Source: Streptomyces sp. TG1A-60 (GTDB lineage Bacteria; Actinomycetota; Actinomycetes; Streptomycetales; Streptomycetaceae). From it: a stretch of 64,000 bases of DNA. This document shows positions 52,486-61,933 of the stretch, piece by piece. Location: assembly GCF_037201975.1 (NCBI RefSeq), contig NZ_CP147520.1, positions 7,068,001 to 7,132,000 of the forward strand, read 5' to 3'. A program made the translations under genes and the position numbers. Position 1 is the stretch's first letter. Each line of letters opens with the position of its first letter. Under the pieces are notes generated by a model that made no database searches, was not told where the DNA came from, and was given only the letters and a program-made list of their open reading frames with translations.

Positions 52486-53706
52486 ATGAGCGGTGAGATC
52501 ACCGGGTTCCTCGCCGGGCTGTTCGTGGCCGCGCTCCCCCTGCTCGCGGCCGGGTTCTGGCTCGGCCGCCGCACCGCCCGGCCTCGCAGCAGCCTCGGCG
52601 GACTCGGCACGCCCGTCGAGCACGCCACCTTCCAGACCCTGCACACCGCCACGCTCGCCGCGCCCCCGCTGCGCGCCGGCCTCACCGAGGAGACCGCCCG
52701 CAGATCCGCCAAGCGGCTGCGCACCCTGCTCGGCACGGACGCCCTGTGCCTCACCGACCACGAGTCGGTCCTGGCCTGGGAGGGCGTGGGGGAGCACCAC
52801 CGCGCCGAGATCATGGAACGGCTGGCGGGGCCCCTGGAGACCGGCCGGGGCGAGGCCTTCCAGCTGACCTGCGACCTCCTCGACTGCCCGGTGCGCTGGG
52901 CGGTCGTCGCCCCCCTCACCGTCGACGACCGCGTCCACGGGGCTCTCGTCGCCTGCGCCCCGCATGAGTCCGCCGTCCTCGTCCGGGCGGCCGGGGAGGT
53001 CGCCCGCTGGGTCTCCGTCCAGCTCGAACTGGCCGATCTCGACCAGTCCCGCACCCGGTTGATCGAGGCCGAGATCAAGGCACTGCGCGCCCAGATCTCT
53101 CCGCACTTCATCTTCAACTCGCTTGCGGTGATCGCCTCGTTCGTCCGCACAGACCCCGAACGCGCCCGTGAGCTCCTCCTGGAATTCGCCGACTTCACCC
53201 GCTACTCGTTCCGCAGGCACGGCGACTTCACCACCCTCGCCGACGAGCTGCACGCCATCGACCACTACCTGGCGCTGGTCCGGGCCCGCTTCGGCGACCG
53301 GCTCTCGGTCACCCTCCAGATCGCCCCCGAGGTCCTGCCGGTCACCCTGCCGTTCCTGTGCCTCCAGCCCCTCGTCGAGAACGCGGTGAAGCACGGCCTC
53401 GAAGGCAGGACCGACAACAGCCACATCAGCATCACCGCCCAGGACGCCGGCGCCGAGGCTCTCGTCGTCATCGAGGACGACGGCGTCGGCATGGAACCCG
53501 AGGTCCTGCGCGGCATCCTGGCCGGCGGGACCAGCCCCTCGGGCGGTATCGGCCTCAGCAACGTCGACGAACGGCTCCGCCAGGTGTACGGCGACGACCA
53601 CGGCCTCGTCATCGAGACCGCGGTCGGCGCGGGCATGAAAATCACCGCCCGGCTGCCGAAGTACCAGCCGGGTGTACACCCGGACGGGGGAATCCCCCGG
53701 GCATGA
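52486..53706 (+). CDS. LytS-type sensor histidine kinase
   Basis: A 406-residue kinase. One N-terminal membrane segment (LAGLFVAALPLLAAGFWLG) precedes a GAF-like domain at about 50-180. The phospho-acceptor is in LRAQISPHFIFNSLAVIASF, the His_kinase (PF06580) motif. The ATPase region contains LCLQPLVENAVKHGLEG and IGLSNVDERLRQVYG. It pairs with the LytTR regulator at the start of the operon. With no large outside domain, the signal may come from the symporter or the cytoplasm. Confidence 0.94.
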   Translation: MSGEITGFLAGLFVAALPLLAAGFWLGRRTARPRSSLGGLGTPVEHATFQTLHTATLAAPPLRAGLTEETARRSAKRLRTLLGTDALCLTDHESVLAWEGVGEHHRAEIMERLAGPLETGRGEAFQLTCDLLDCPVRWAVVAPLTVDDRVHGALVACAPHESAVLVRAAGEVARWVSVQLELADLDQSRTRLIEAEIKALRAQISPHFIFNSLAVIASFVRTDPERARELLLEFADFTRYSFRRHGDFTTLADELHAIDHYLALVRARFGDRLSVTLQIAPEVLPVTLPFLCLQPLVENAVKHGLEGRTDNSHISITAQDAGAEALVVIEDDGVGMEPEVLRGILAGGTSPSGGIGLSNVDERLRQVYGDDHGLVIETAVGAGMKITARLPKYQPGVHPDGGIPRA

Positions 53707-53725
53707 GAGTCACTGTGTGTGAGCC

Positions 53726-53881
53726 TCAGCTGCGTGACGCCACCATCCCCAGCGTCAGCAGCCCCAGGACGACCCATCCGAACCACAGCCAGCCGTTGCT
53801 GCCCAGCGTCGCCGAGTAGGCCGACACCACGACCAGCCCACCGACGGTGAGCACTCCCATGGCCTTCGTCGAATCGGGCAT
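53726..53881 (-). CDS. Small two-segment membrane protein
   Basis: A 51-residue protein, mostly two hydrophobic segments (MGVLTVGGLVVVSAYSATLG and GWLWFGWVVLGLLTLGMVAS). The ATG at 53881 is preferred over the longer frame because AGGAAGGGTGTCGCA lies upstream. It follows the Ser/Thr kinase gene on the same strand by 14 bases. The function is unknown. Confidence 0.65.
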   Translation of the reverse strand: MPDSTKAMGVLTVGGLVVVSAYSATLGSNGWLWFGWVVLGLLTLGMVASRS

Positions 53882-53895
53882 TGCGACACCCTTCC

Positions 53896-55752
53896 TCAGG
53901 CTTCCTCTCCCTCCAGGGTGCCCCCACTGGCGGAAATAACCGTGCACACGACGTAACGTGCGCCCTTCTTCCAGCCGTCCTCACTGATCCAGAAACCGGA
54001 AGCGGTGAGACCGGGTTCGTAGCCGTACTGCTGCGGCGGCAGGTTCTTCTCGCAGGCGGCGAGAGCCTGGTCCTGAGCGCCCCCGTACGTGGTCCCGGGA
54101 CTCATCTCGTGGAAGCCGAGCACCTTCTGCCAGTGCCGGTCCTGGCAGGAGACCAGTCGGATCCTGTTACCGGAGATCGGGTCGAGGCAGTCCTGCTTCT
54201 GCAGGGTGGCCACGTCGTCGAGCACCGTCTCACCCACCTCGCGATGCTCGCCGATCGGCCCGTACACGGGCCTGCGCTCGCCCAGCAGCAGACAGGCCAC
54301 CCGGTGCCCGGCGGCGTCGAAGCCGTCGTCGGTCGGGTGGACGGCGTAGCCGCGGATGTCCATGAGCTTGTCGCGGGCCTCCACCGTGAGCTGCTCGCAC
54401 CTGACGGCCCCGCCCGCCCGGGCGTCCTCGGCGGACGACGCCTCGTAGGACGCCATCACCTGCCCGTCCATCGCACGCCCCGCGCACTCCGCCACGACCT
54501 GTAGCCGGGGCGCGCCGGTGAAGGGGGCGCCCGTCCACGTCACGTCCACGCAGTCGCCCTCCCGCAACGGCTCCGTCAGCCCCACGGTCCTCCCGTACGG
54601 CAGTCCGCCGCCCCCGGTGCCACCACTGCCGCCGAGCCCGCCCGGCAGGTCCTTCATGTTCCCCATGGCGTACCAGGCCCCGCCGACCACGAAGGTCAGG
54701 CCGAGGGCGGTGGCCATGCCCGCGAGGAGTGCCCGGCTGCGGTGCCGGCGGCGGCGTCCGCCGACGCCGGTGGGCCGTGGGAGACCGCCGGAGGCGACCG
54801 AAATCCCCGGCTCTCCCGTGTGTGTGGTCTCGCTCGCCCACTGCGGCTGCGAACCAAGGTCGGGCTCGGTGCGGGGGCGGCCCCGCGGCGTGACGATCGC
54901 GGAGAGTTCGGCCTCGGTCTCGCCGGCGGTGATCCGGCCCACGGGGTCCTTGGCGAGCATGGCGGCCAGCAGCGGCTCCAGCGCGCCCGCCCGCAGCATG
55001 GGGCGCGGTTCCTCCAGAACGACGGCGGTCAGCGCCGCGATCTCCGAGTCGCGGTCGAAGGGCCCGTACCCCTCGACGGCGTGGTACAGCGTGCAGCCCA
55101 GCGAGAACAGGTCGGCGGCGGCGGTCGGCGGCCCGCCCTGGGCCCGCTCGGGCGCGAGGTATCCGGAGGTCCCGACGACGACGTGTGTACCGGTGTACCG
55201 GGTCTCCTGGGTGTCGGGCTGGACGGAGATGCCGTAGTCGGTGAGGAGGACGCGCGCGTACGGCGATCCGGTGCGGTCCGGGGCGAGCAGGATGTTGGCC
55301 GGCTTGACGTCCCGGTGCATGATGCCGCGCTCGTGCCCGGCGGTCAGCGCGTCCAGCACGGCGAGCCCGATCCGGGCGCCCTCGGCGGGTGCCAGGGGGC
55401 CGCGCCGGGTGACGAGCGCCTTGAGGTCGAGGGCGCCGGGCACGTACTCCATGACGATCCACGGCAGTTCGTCGTGCTCCAGGACGTCGTGCACGGTCAC
55501 CACGTTCGGGTGGGCGCGCAGTCCGGCGGCGTGCCGCGCCTCGGCCCGGGCGCGGGCCACCCGGGCGGTGCGCTCCCGCTCGGCCTCGTCCGGATCGCGG
55601 AACACGATCTCCTTGAGCGCCACCTCGCAGTCCAGCTCCCGGTCGTGCGCCAGCCAGACATGGCCCATGCCGCCGCTGCCGAGCCGGTTCAGCAGGAGGT
55701 AGCGGCCGGCGATGACCCGGCCGACTCCCGATTGCGGTGTTTCTGACTGCAT
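53896..55752 (-). CDS. Membrane Ser/Thr protein kinase with extracellular septum-formation-type domain
   Basis: A 618-residue PknB-like kinase. The kinase domain spans about residues 14-275: LGSGGMGHVWLAHD glycine loop, VALKEIVF Lys, MHRDVKPANILL catalytic loop, and TDYG in place of DFG. After a single membrane segment near 350 (ALLAGMATALGLTFVVGGAW), the outside part contains two Cys-paired repeats (GDCVDVTWTG and KQDCLDPISGNRIRLVSC) like the septum-formation domain. It may read a cell-wall cue. There is no PASTA domain here, but the next gene supplies one. Confidence 0.92.
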   Translation of the reverse strand: MQSETPQSGVGRVIAGRYLLLNRLGSGGMGHVWLAHDRELDCEVALKEIVFRDPDEAERERTARVARARAEARHAAGLRAHPNVVTVHDVLEHDELPWIVMEYVPGALDLKALVTRRGPLAPAEGARIGLAVLDALTAGHERGIMHRDVKPANILLAPDRTGSPYARVLLTDYGISVQPDTQETRYTGTHVVVGTSGYLAPERAQGGPPTAAADLFSLGCTLYHAVEGYGPFDRDSEIAALTAVVLEEPRPMLRAGALEPLLAAMLAKDPVGRITAGETEAELSAIVTPRGRPRTEPDLGSQPQWASETTHTGEPGISVASGGLPRPTGVGGRRRRHRSRALLAGMATALGLTFVVGGAWYAMGNMKDLPGGLGGSGGTGGGGLPYGRTVGLTEPLREGDCVDVTWTGAPFTGAPRLQVVAECAGRAMDGQVMASYEASSAEDARAGGAVRCEQLTVEARDKLMDIRGYAVHPTDDGFDAAGHRVACLLLGERRPVYGPIGEHREVGETVLDDVATLQKQDCLDPISGNRIRLVSCQDRHWQKVLGFHEMSPGTTYGGAQDQALAACEKNLPPQQYGYEPGLTASGFWISEDGWKKGARYVVCTVISASGGTLEGEEA

Positions 55753-55769
55753 CGGTCACTCCCCAGGGT

Positions 55770-57290
55770 TCAGGGTCGTACGGGCTGGGCCGGGTCCTCG
55801 GCGGGGGCGCCCGCACCGCTGGGATCCACCGGGTCCCCCAGGCCGTCGGACGGCGGATCGCCGGGCGGCCCGGGATCGCTCGTCGTCGGCCGGTCGGCGG
55901 GCGGGCCGCCGTCTACCGGCGGGGCGGGGCCGGGAGGTGACGGGGCCCTGGTCGACCTGGACGGGGCGGGCGGCGCCGACGGGACGGTGGCGGTGGGTGC
56001 GGGGTCCGGCGGCGGCTTCTCGGACTCCTTGGACGGCGTCGGGGCCAACGACATGCCACCACCCGCCGACGCGGAGCCCTCACCCGCCGACGCGGAGCCC
56101 TTGTCCGTCGGCGACGACCCGCCGCCCGTCGAAGGAGACCCCCTGCCTGTCGGTGACCCGCCCGACGGTGACCGATCCGCCCCCGAGGGCCCGGTCGGAT
56201 CCGGATCCGTCCCAGTGGAGCCCGAGCCCGAGTCACGATCCGAGCCCGGATCACGGTCCGACCCGGACCCGGACCCTGGCCCGGAACCCTCCGTGCTGTC
56301 CTTGGACGACGCCGCCGGCCGGTCCACGTGCAGTGCCACCGCCGCGCCGAACGTCAGCCGGGTGCCCGGTCCGGGGCTCGACCCGGTCACCGGCGCGTCA
56401 CTCGGCGGCAGCCCGTCCCCGGCGACCGCGACGGCCAGGCCCTTGTCCGCCATGGCCGCGCCGGCCTCGCCGAAGGTCATCCCGCGCACCTGCGGCACGG
56501 CCTGAGGCACCCGCGTGTCGAAGCTCTTGTCGGACTCGCCCGTGGTGCCGACCTCCCGGATGATGCCCTGGTCCGGGTTTTCCACGTCGACGAGTTTGAT
56601 CTCCGTCAACTGACTGGGCGCGGGCTTGACGACGACCACGTCGGACTTGTCGAAGCCGTACCACTCGTCGTTGCCGTCGGCGAACTCCACGGTGATGCGT
56701 CCGGGGTCGCCGTCGAAGGCGCGCAGGGGATTTCCGCAGCCGCACTTCACGGCGGGCAGCCCCTGATCGTCGACCAGTACCGCGATGCCGGCTTCCAGCA
56801 GCGCGTCGAAGGGGACGGCCTTGCCCTTCTTGTAGTCGTGGTTCTTCACGAGGGTGTCGTGGCGCAGGAGAACGGGTGTGAGTTCTTCGAGATAATTTCC
56901 GATGCCGTCCTTCTTGATACCGGCGATCCGGGCCCATTCCTGAGCCTTTTTCCTGTTCTCGGGGGCGGTGAGGAAATTCTCCAGCTTGCGGACGTCACAG
57001 ATCTTCGGCTTCCGCGTGCCGCCGTACAGGCCGGGGGTGTTGCCCTGCTGCAGTCCGCTGTGCGGATCCAGGGACGCGAGGTCGCGCTCGTCCCGGCCCA
57101 GCCTTTTGCTCTCGTCGAAGAAGGGTGCGAGGGACGGCACGCCCGCGGCCACCGCCTTCACGACGAACATCGGCCCCGAGTCGCCGCATCCGCTGAGGAT
57201 CACCACGCCCACCAGCAGGACGGCGATTCTCCGGGCGGCCGATTTCCCCGCTTTTCGTAAACACGTTCGCAAGCATGCCTGCATTGTCAT
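55770..57290 (-). CDS. Lipoprotein with PASTA domain and proline/serine-rich tail
   Basis: A 506-residue exported lipoprotein. The lipobox is VILSGCGD at about residues 31-38. A globular part of unknown family follows (DVRKLENFLTAPENRKKAQE; a DUF6777-type pattern is possible). A PASTA domain lies at about 265-325 (QVRGMTFGEAGAAMADKGLA, then VTGSSPGPGTRL). The last 180 residues are Pro, Ser, Gly repeats. Encoded just upstream of the kinase gene, on the same strand, it could present wall fragments to that kinase. The extracellular tail has no visible anchor motif. Confidence 0.85.
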   Translation of the reverse strand: MTMQACLRTCLRKAGKSAARRIAVLLVGVVILSGCGDSGPMFVVKAVAAGVPSLAPFFDESKRLGRDERDLASLDPHSGLQQGNTPGLYGGTRKPKICDVRKLENFLTAPENRKKAQEWARIAGIKKDGIGNYLEELTPVLLRHDTLVKNHDYKKGKAVPFDALLEAGIAVLVDDQGLPAVKCGCGNPLRAFDGDPGRITVEFADGNDEWYGFDKSDVVVVKPAPSQLTEIKLVDVENPDQGIIREVGTTGESDKSFDTRVPQAVPQVRGMTFGEAGAAMADKGLAVAVAGDGLPPSDAPVTGSSPGPGTRLTFGAAVALHVDRPAASSKDSTEGSGPGSGSGSDRDPGSDRDSGSGSTGTDPDPTGPSGADRSPSGGSPTGRGSPSTGGGSSPTDKGSASAGEGSASAGGGMSLAPTPSKESEKPPPDPAPTATVPSAPPAPSRSTRAPSPPGPAPPVDGGPPADRPTTSDPGPPGDPPSDGLGDPVDPSGAGAPAEDPAQPVRP

Positions 57291-57447
57291 GACCGCTCCC
57301 CCCGGCGGTTTCCCCCGTCGCCCAGCAGAACGGACGCGAGGCTCACGCCATCATGTTACTGAAGGGCAAAGCCTCTCGGTCAAGGAAAAAGAGGAGTGCG
57401 GTCGTGTGGTCGAACAAACGAAAGAGGGGCACGACAAAGAAATGTGG

Positions 57448-58392
57448 TCAGCGGCTACGTGCGTCGAGTGAGGCCAGATAGGCGTTGTACGCCTCCAGCT
57501 CCTTGTCGCCGTCCCGGTCGGCCGCGCGGTCCGTGCGCCGGGCCTGCCGCTGCTCGGAGCCGTACCACTGGAAGAGCAGCGCCAGCAGGACGAGCACCGA
57601 GGGGATCTCGCTGAACGCCCAGGCGATGCCGCCGGCCGCGTTCTGGTCGGCGAGCGCGTCGATGCCCAGGGAGGCCGGGGGGTTCTCGTACGTCTTCACC
57701 ATCGGCGTGGACGCCATCATCAGCGCGATGCCGAAGAACGCGTGGAACGGCATGCCCGCGAACAGCTCCAGCATCCGCATCAGATAGCCCGGCCGGTGCG
57801 GCCCCGGGTCCACGCCCATGATCGGCCAGAAGAAGAACAGCCCCACCGCGAGGAAGTGCGTCATCATCGCGATGTGCCCCGGCTTCGACCCCATCAGGAA
57901 GTCGAACATCGGGGTGAAGTACAGCGCGTACAGGCTCGCGATGAACATCGGGATCGTGAACGCCGGATGCGTGACGATCTTCATGTACCAGCTGTGCAGG
58001 AACATCAGCAGCAGCTCACGCGGCCCCTTCCGCCCCTTGCCCGCCACCGGCAGCGCACGCAGCGCCAACGTGATCGGAGCGCCCAGCAACAGCAGGATCG
58101 GCGCCAGCATGCTGATCACCATGTGCTGCACCATGTGCACGCTGAACATGACCATGCCGTAGTCGTTCAGCCCCGTACACATCATCAGCAGCACGAGCAG
58201 CACACCGAGGACGAACGCGACCGAGCGTCCCATCGGCCACTTGTCCCCGCGCCGCACGAGCCGCACGACCCCCCAGCCGTAGAGGGACAGCCCTACCAGG
58301 CAGGCGACGAGGAAGAAGGGATCCGCCGACCACTGGAGCCCCCGCCCCAGGGTGAAGGGCAAAAGCCCCATACCGTGCCCGCTGTGGTCCAT
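57448..58392 (-). CDS. ctaG: Cytochrome c oxidase assembly protein, CtaG family
   Basis: A 314-residue caa3-type CtaG with seven or so membrane segments. Conserved motifs include MVMFSVHMVQHMVISM (His residues likely bind copper), LHSWYMKIVTHPAFT, MTHFLAVGLFFFWPIMGVDP and MPFHAFFGIALMM. It helps insert copper into cytochrome oxidase. The ATG at 58392 begins MDHSGHGMG, a His/Met-rich leader that could also bind copper. It is alone, on the same strand as pfkA, which has its own hairpin. Confidence 0.93.
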   Translation of the reverse strand: MDHSGHGMGLLPFTLGRGLQWSADPFFLVACLVGLSLYGWGVVRLVRRGDKWPMGRSVAFVLGVLLVLLMMCTGLNDYGMVMFSVHMVQHMVISMLAPILLLLGAPITLALRALPVAGKGRKGPRELLLMFLHSWYMKIVTHPAFTIPMFIASLYALYFTPMFDFLMGSKPGHIAMMTHFLAVGLFFFWPIMGVDPGPHRPGYLMRMLELFAGMPFHAFFGIALMMASTPMVKTYENPPASLGIDALADQNAAGGIAWAFSEIPSVLVLLALLFQWYGSEQRQARRTDRAADRDGDKELEAYNAYLASLDARSR

Positions 58393-58449
58393 CCGCCGGC
58401 TCCTGCTTCGTGGGGGGTTGAGCTGTCTGCCCGCCCCCAGACTAGAACC

Positions 58450-58477
58450 GCCCCCGGCCACGCCGGTGACCGGGGGC
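58450..58477 (-). terminator. Hairpin after pfkA
   Basis: GCCCCCGG (58450-58457) and CCGGGGGC (58470-58477) form an 8-base stem, with further partial pairing inside (GGCCAC/GTGACC region). It lies 28 bases past the pfkA stop. Confidence 0.5.
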
Positions 58478-58504
58478 AAGCCCGTGAAGGGCGCGAGTCG
58501 GAAC

Positions 58505-59530
58505 TCAGAGCACGCACTCGGCCTCTTCGTACCGGTCCTCCGGCACGGTCTTCAACGTCTCCACCGCCTCGGCGAGGGGCACCATCACGATGTCCGTCCC
58601 CCGAAGCGCCGTCATCTTCCCGAACTCCCCCCGGTGCACGGCCTCCACCGCATGCCACCCGAAGCGCGTGGCGAGCACCCGGTCGTACGCGGTCGGCGTA
58701 CCACCCCGCTGGACATGCCCGAGGATCACCGGCCGCGCCTCCTTCCCGAGCCGGGACTCCAGCTCGACGGAGAGCTGCCGCGCGATCCCGGCGAACCGCT
58801 CGTGCCCGTAGATGTCCCTGCCGCCCTCGTCGAAGTCCATGGACCCGGCCCTCGGCTTGGCCCCCTCCGCCGCGACGACGATCGCGAACCGCTTGCCCGC
58901 CTCGAAGCGCTCGCCGACACGCGCGGCCAACTCCTCGATGTCGAAGGGCCGTTCCGGTACGACGATGGCGTGCGCGCCGGCCGCCATGCCGGAGTGCAGG
59001 GCGATCCAGCCGGTGTGGCGGCCCATGACCTCCACGACCAGGACCCGCTGGTGGGACTCGGCGGTGGTCTTCAACCGGTCCAGGGCCTCGGTCGCCACCC
59101 CCACGGCCGTGTCGAAACCGAAGGTGACGTCCGTGACCGCGATGTCGTTGTCGATGGTCTTCGGAACGCCCACGACCGGCAGGCCGTTGTCCGACATCAG
59201 CCGGGCCGCCTTGAGCGTGCCCTCCCCGCCGATCGGGATGATCGCGTCGAGGCCCAGCTCCTCGACGTGGCCCCTGGCTCGCGCCACGCCGTCGCGCAGA
59301 TGCGAGGGCTGGACCCGGGAGGAACCGAGGATCGTGCCGCCGCGGGCCAGGATGCCGCCCACCGCGTCGAGGTCGAGCTTGAGGTAGTCGCAGTCCAGGA
59401 GGCCTTTCCAGCCGTCCCGGAAGCCGATGACCTCGTCGCCGTGGTCGGCGACGGCACGGTGCACGACGGACCGGATGACGGCGTTCAGGCCGGGGCAGTC
59501 GCCGCCGGACGTGAGGACACCAATGCGCAT
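58505..59530 (-). CDS. pfkA: 6-phosphofructokinase (ATP-type actinobacterial PFK)
   Basis: A 341-residue glycolytic enzyme. LTSGGDCPGLNAVIRS opens the fold, PIGGEGTLKAAR replaces the GGDGS of enterobacterial PFK, and VPKTIDNDI and EVMGRHTGWIA follow. A Gly in GGEGT (not Asp) points to ATP, not pyrophosphate, as donor, from known family rules. The ATG at 59530 has an AGAAGGTATTCGGGCT leader. Substrate-binding RGGTP and GHVQRGG are present. Confidence 0.96.
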   Translation of the reverse strand: MRIGVLTSGGDCPGLNAVIRSVVHRAVADHGDEVIGFRDGWKGLLDCDYLKLDLDAVGGILARGGTILGSSRVQPSHLRDGVARARGHVEELGLDAIIPIGGEGTLKAARLMSDNGLPVVGVPKTIDNDIAVTDVTFGFDTAVGVATEALDRLKTTAESHQRVLVVEVMGRHTGWIALHSGMAAGAHAIVVPERPFDIEELAARVGERFEAGKRFAIVVAAEGAKPRAGSMDFDEGGRDIYGHERFAGIARQLSVELESRLGKEARPVILGHVQRGGTPTAYDRVLATRFGWHAVEAVHRGEFGKMTALRGTDIVMVPLAEAVETLKTVPEDRYEEAECVL

Positions 59531-59772
59531 AGCCCGAATACCTTCTCGATGTGGGCCGGATCCGGACCACGTTGTCCGGCGGAATCCCCGCCACCCTACC
59601 GGCGGCAGGGGGCGGGGCCGTAGCGGGCGTCCGCCTGCTGGACGGCCCCGCACAGGTGAGCGGAGGCCTGGTCAGAAGGGCTTTCAGGAGTGAGCGGAGC
59701 GGCGGTCGGACGGGCTTGGACACGGGCGCTGAGGAACCGTTTCGCAGGCTCCTCGGCGGCCGGCCGGAGGCC

Positions 59773-60504
59773 CTACGCGGGCTGCTGCTGAGCTGCCGTG
59801 ATGCGTTCGCCCCGCAGCGCCTCGAACCAGCGGTCGTCGGTCGGCGGCAGCGCGTTCACGTCGAGGGCCAGCTTCAGCAGCAGATCGGCGATCTGCGGGT
59901 TCCGCGCGAGCACCGGCCCGTGCATGTACGTGCCGAACACGGTGTCGTTGTACGCGCCCTCCGTGCCGTCGCCCGTGCCGTTGCCCTTGCCGAGCCGCAC
60001 CTGCGCGAACGGGCGGGCGGTGGGGCCGAGGTGGGTGACGCCCTGGTGGTTCTCGAACCCGGTCAGCTGGGGCAGACCGAGGCGCGGGTCGATGTCCCCG
60101 AGGACGTCGCCGACGCACCGCTCGCCCTCGCCGCGGACCGAGGTCACGTCGAGCAGGCCGAGGCCCGGCTCACGCTGTCCGAGGTCGTTGACGAACTCGT
60201 GGCCGAGGATCTGGTAGCCGGCGCACACCGCGAAGACGATCGCGCCGTTGTTCACCGCCTGGTACAGATGCCTGTCCCGGCGCAGCCGCTCGGCCGCGAG
60301 CCGCTGCGGACGGTCCTCGCCGCCGCCGATCAGATAGATGTCGCCGGAGGTCGGGATCGGCTGGTCGCTGCGTACGTCCAGCCGCGCCACGTCCAGGCCG
60401 CGCTGCCGCGCCCGGCGCTCCACGACCAGGACGTTGCCCTGGTCGCCGTAGGTGCTGAGCAGGTCCGGGTAGACCCAGACGACCCGCAGACTGTTGTCGC
60501 TCAT
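59773..60504 (-). CDS. gatD: Lipid II glutamine amidotransferase subunit GatD
   Basis: A 243-residue class I glutamine amidotransferase. The catalytic Cys is in FAVCAGYQILGHEF and the His in TYMHGPVLARNPQ. With MurT it amidates D-glutamate of lipid II to D-isoglutamine, needed for cross-linking of Gram-positive peptidoglycan. The ATG at 60504 follows murT by 38 bases on the same strand. A long upstream frame is not GatD-like. Similarity is to CobB/CobQ-type GATases. Confidence 0.95.
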   Translation of the reverse strand: MSDNSLRVVWVYPDLLSTYGDQGNVLVVERRARQRGLDVARLDVRSDQPIPTSGDIYLIGGGEDRPQRLAAERLRRDRHLYQAVNNGAIVFAVCAGYQILGHEFVNDLGQREPGLGLLDVTSVRGEGERCVGDVLGDIDPRLGLPQLTGFENHQGVTHLGPTARPFAQVRLGKGNGTGDGTEGAYNDTVFGTYMHGPVLARNPQIADLLLKLALDVNALPPTDDRWFEALRGERITAAQQQPA

Positions 60505-60542
60505 GAAGATCGGTGCCCCTCGGAGTCGTTCGTGGTCGGCGC

Positions 60543-61781
60543 TCAGTTGCCCACGCGGCGGCGCAGGTCCTGGAACGCGGTGTAGTTCGCGATGACCTCG
60601 ATGCGACCCGGCGGGCACATCTGCACCGCCTGGTCGAGGCTCTCACAGACCTGGAAGTGCTGGTTCGCCACTTCGAGACGGACCGCCAGGTCGAGCTTGC
60701 GGTCGCCGAGCACGAAGATCGGGTGGCCGGTCAGCCGACTGTAGTCGACGTCCCACAGCCAGGAGGTGTCGGTGCCGTCGGCGCCGCGCGCGTTCACCGA
60801 CAGGATCACCGGCGCCGGCGGCTGGTCGATCAGCGAGAACGTCTCCAGCCAGCCCGCCGGGTTCTTCGCGAGCAGCAGCCGCAGATCGCGCTCCATGAAC
60901 TGCACCACGTCGTACCGCCCGGCCACCGCCTGCACCTGGTACATGCGTTCCAGAGCTACCTGCGGCGGCACGCCGAAGACGGCGGCGGTCGCGGCCGACG
61001 AGGCGGCGTTGGCCTTGTTGGCGCGGCCCGGCAGCTGGAGGTGGATCGGCCAGGCCGAACCGTGCGGGTCGATGACGTGGTCGCCGGAGAGCGCCCAACT
61101 CGGCGTCGGGCGGCGGAAACCGCACTCACCGCAGAACCAGTCCTCACCGGGCCGCTGCATCACACCGCCGCAGGACGGGCAGGACCAGGCGTCGTCCTTC
61201 CACATCTGGCCCACCGCGACCCAGATCACGTTCGGGGAGGACGAGGCGGCCCACACGATCAGCGGGTCGTCGCAGTTGGCCACGACGACGGCCTTGGCGC
61301 CGGCCAGGCCCTCGCGCCAGGCCTCCGCCATCATGCGCGTCTCGGCGGCACGGTCGAGCTGGTCGCGGGAGAGGTTGAGCAGTGCGATGCACTTGGGGTC
61401 GGTGTCCCGCGCGACACCGGCGAGGTACTTCTCGTCGACCTCGATGACCGCGAACTTGGCGTCCGAGTTCCCGGCGAGCGCCGAGGTGATGCCCGCGGGC
61501 ATGTTGGCGCCCAGCGCGTTCGACACGACCGGGCCCGCGGCGCGCAGCGCCTCGGCGATCAAGCGGGTCGTGGTGGTCTTGCCGTTGGTCGCCGAGACCA
61601 GGATCACGTCCAGGCTCTGCGCGAGCCGGGCGAGGAGGTCGGGGTCGAGTTTGAGCGCCACCCGGCCGCCGATCACAGATCCGCTACCGCGTCCCGCGGC
61701 ACGTGATGCCGCCGCGACCGCCTTGCCCGCCGTCACGGCCAGCTTGGCCCGCGGCGTCAGCGGGTCCGAGTTGCCTGCCAT
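60543..61781 (-). CDS. murT: Lipid II isoglutaminyl synthase subunit MurT
   Basis: A 412-residue Mur-ligase-like protein. The ATP loop is VSATNGKTTTTRL. A zinc ribbon is inserted in the middle (CPSCGG and FCGECGF), as in Gram-positive MurT. LNLSRDQLDR and the C-terminal DUF1727-like domain (SWLWDVDYSRL) follow. It works with GatD, the next gene. The start is the ATG at 61781; the longer frame upstream is in the promoter region. It is divergent from def. Confidence 0.95.
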   Translation of the reverse strand: MAGNSDPLTPRAKLAVTAGKAVAAASRAAGRGSGSVIGGRVALKLDPDLLARLAQSLDVILVSATNGKTTTTRLIAEALRAAGPVVSNALGANMPAGITSALAGNSDAKFAVIEVDEKYLAGVARDTDPKCIALLNLSRDQLDRAAETRMMAEAWREGLAGAKAVVVANCDDPLIVWAASSSPNVIWVAVGQMWKDDAWSCPSCGGVMQRPGEDWFCGECGFRRPTPSWALSGDHVIDPHGSAWPIHLQLPGRANKANAASSAATAAVFGVPPQVALERMYQVQAVAGRYDVVQFMERDLRLLLAKNPAGWLETFSLIDQPPAPVILSVNARGADGTDTSWLWDVDYSRLTGHPIFVLGDRKLDLAVRLEVANQHFQVCESLDQAVQMCPPGRIEVIANYTAFQDLRRRVGN

Positions 61782-61840
61782 CAGTTCTCGATCCTCCTTG
61801 CGTACAGCGCCGCGCCCAGTCCCGGCAACGTGTGGACCAA

Positions 61841-61846
61841 AGACTA
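61841..61846 (-). promoter_or_regulatory. -10 element candidate for murT-gatD
   Basis: Reverse-strand TAGTCT, 59 bases before the murT ATG, fits the TAnnnT pattern. No strong -35 is seen 17 bases upstream. Confidence 0.35.
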
Positions 61847-61920
61847 TCGAGATCCACTCACCCGCCCGAATCTCGACCGGGCCGTCGCACGGACCGGACC
61901 GGCGATATCGGGTCCGAACG

Positions 61921-61926
61921 TACTCT
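61921..61926 (+). promoter_or_regulatory. -10 element of def, leaderless
   Basis: TACTCT ends 7 bases before the def ATG at 61934. Together with the absence of a ribosome binding site this suggests a leaderless def transcript. Confidence 0.45.
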
Positions 61927-61933
61927 TGCGGCC

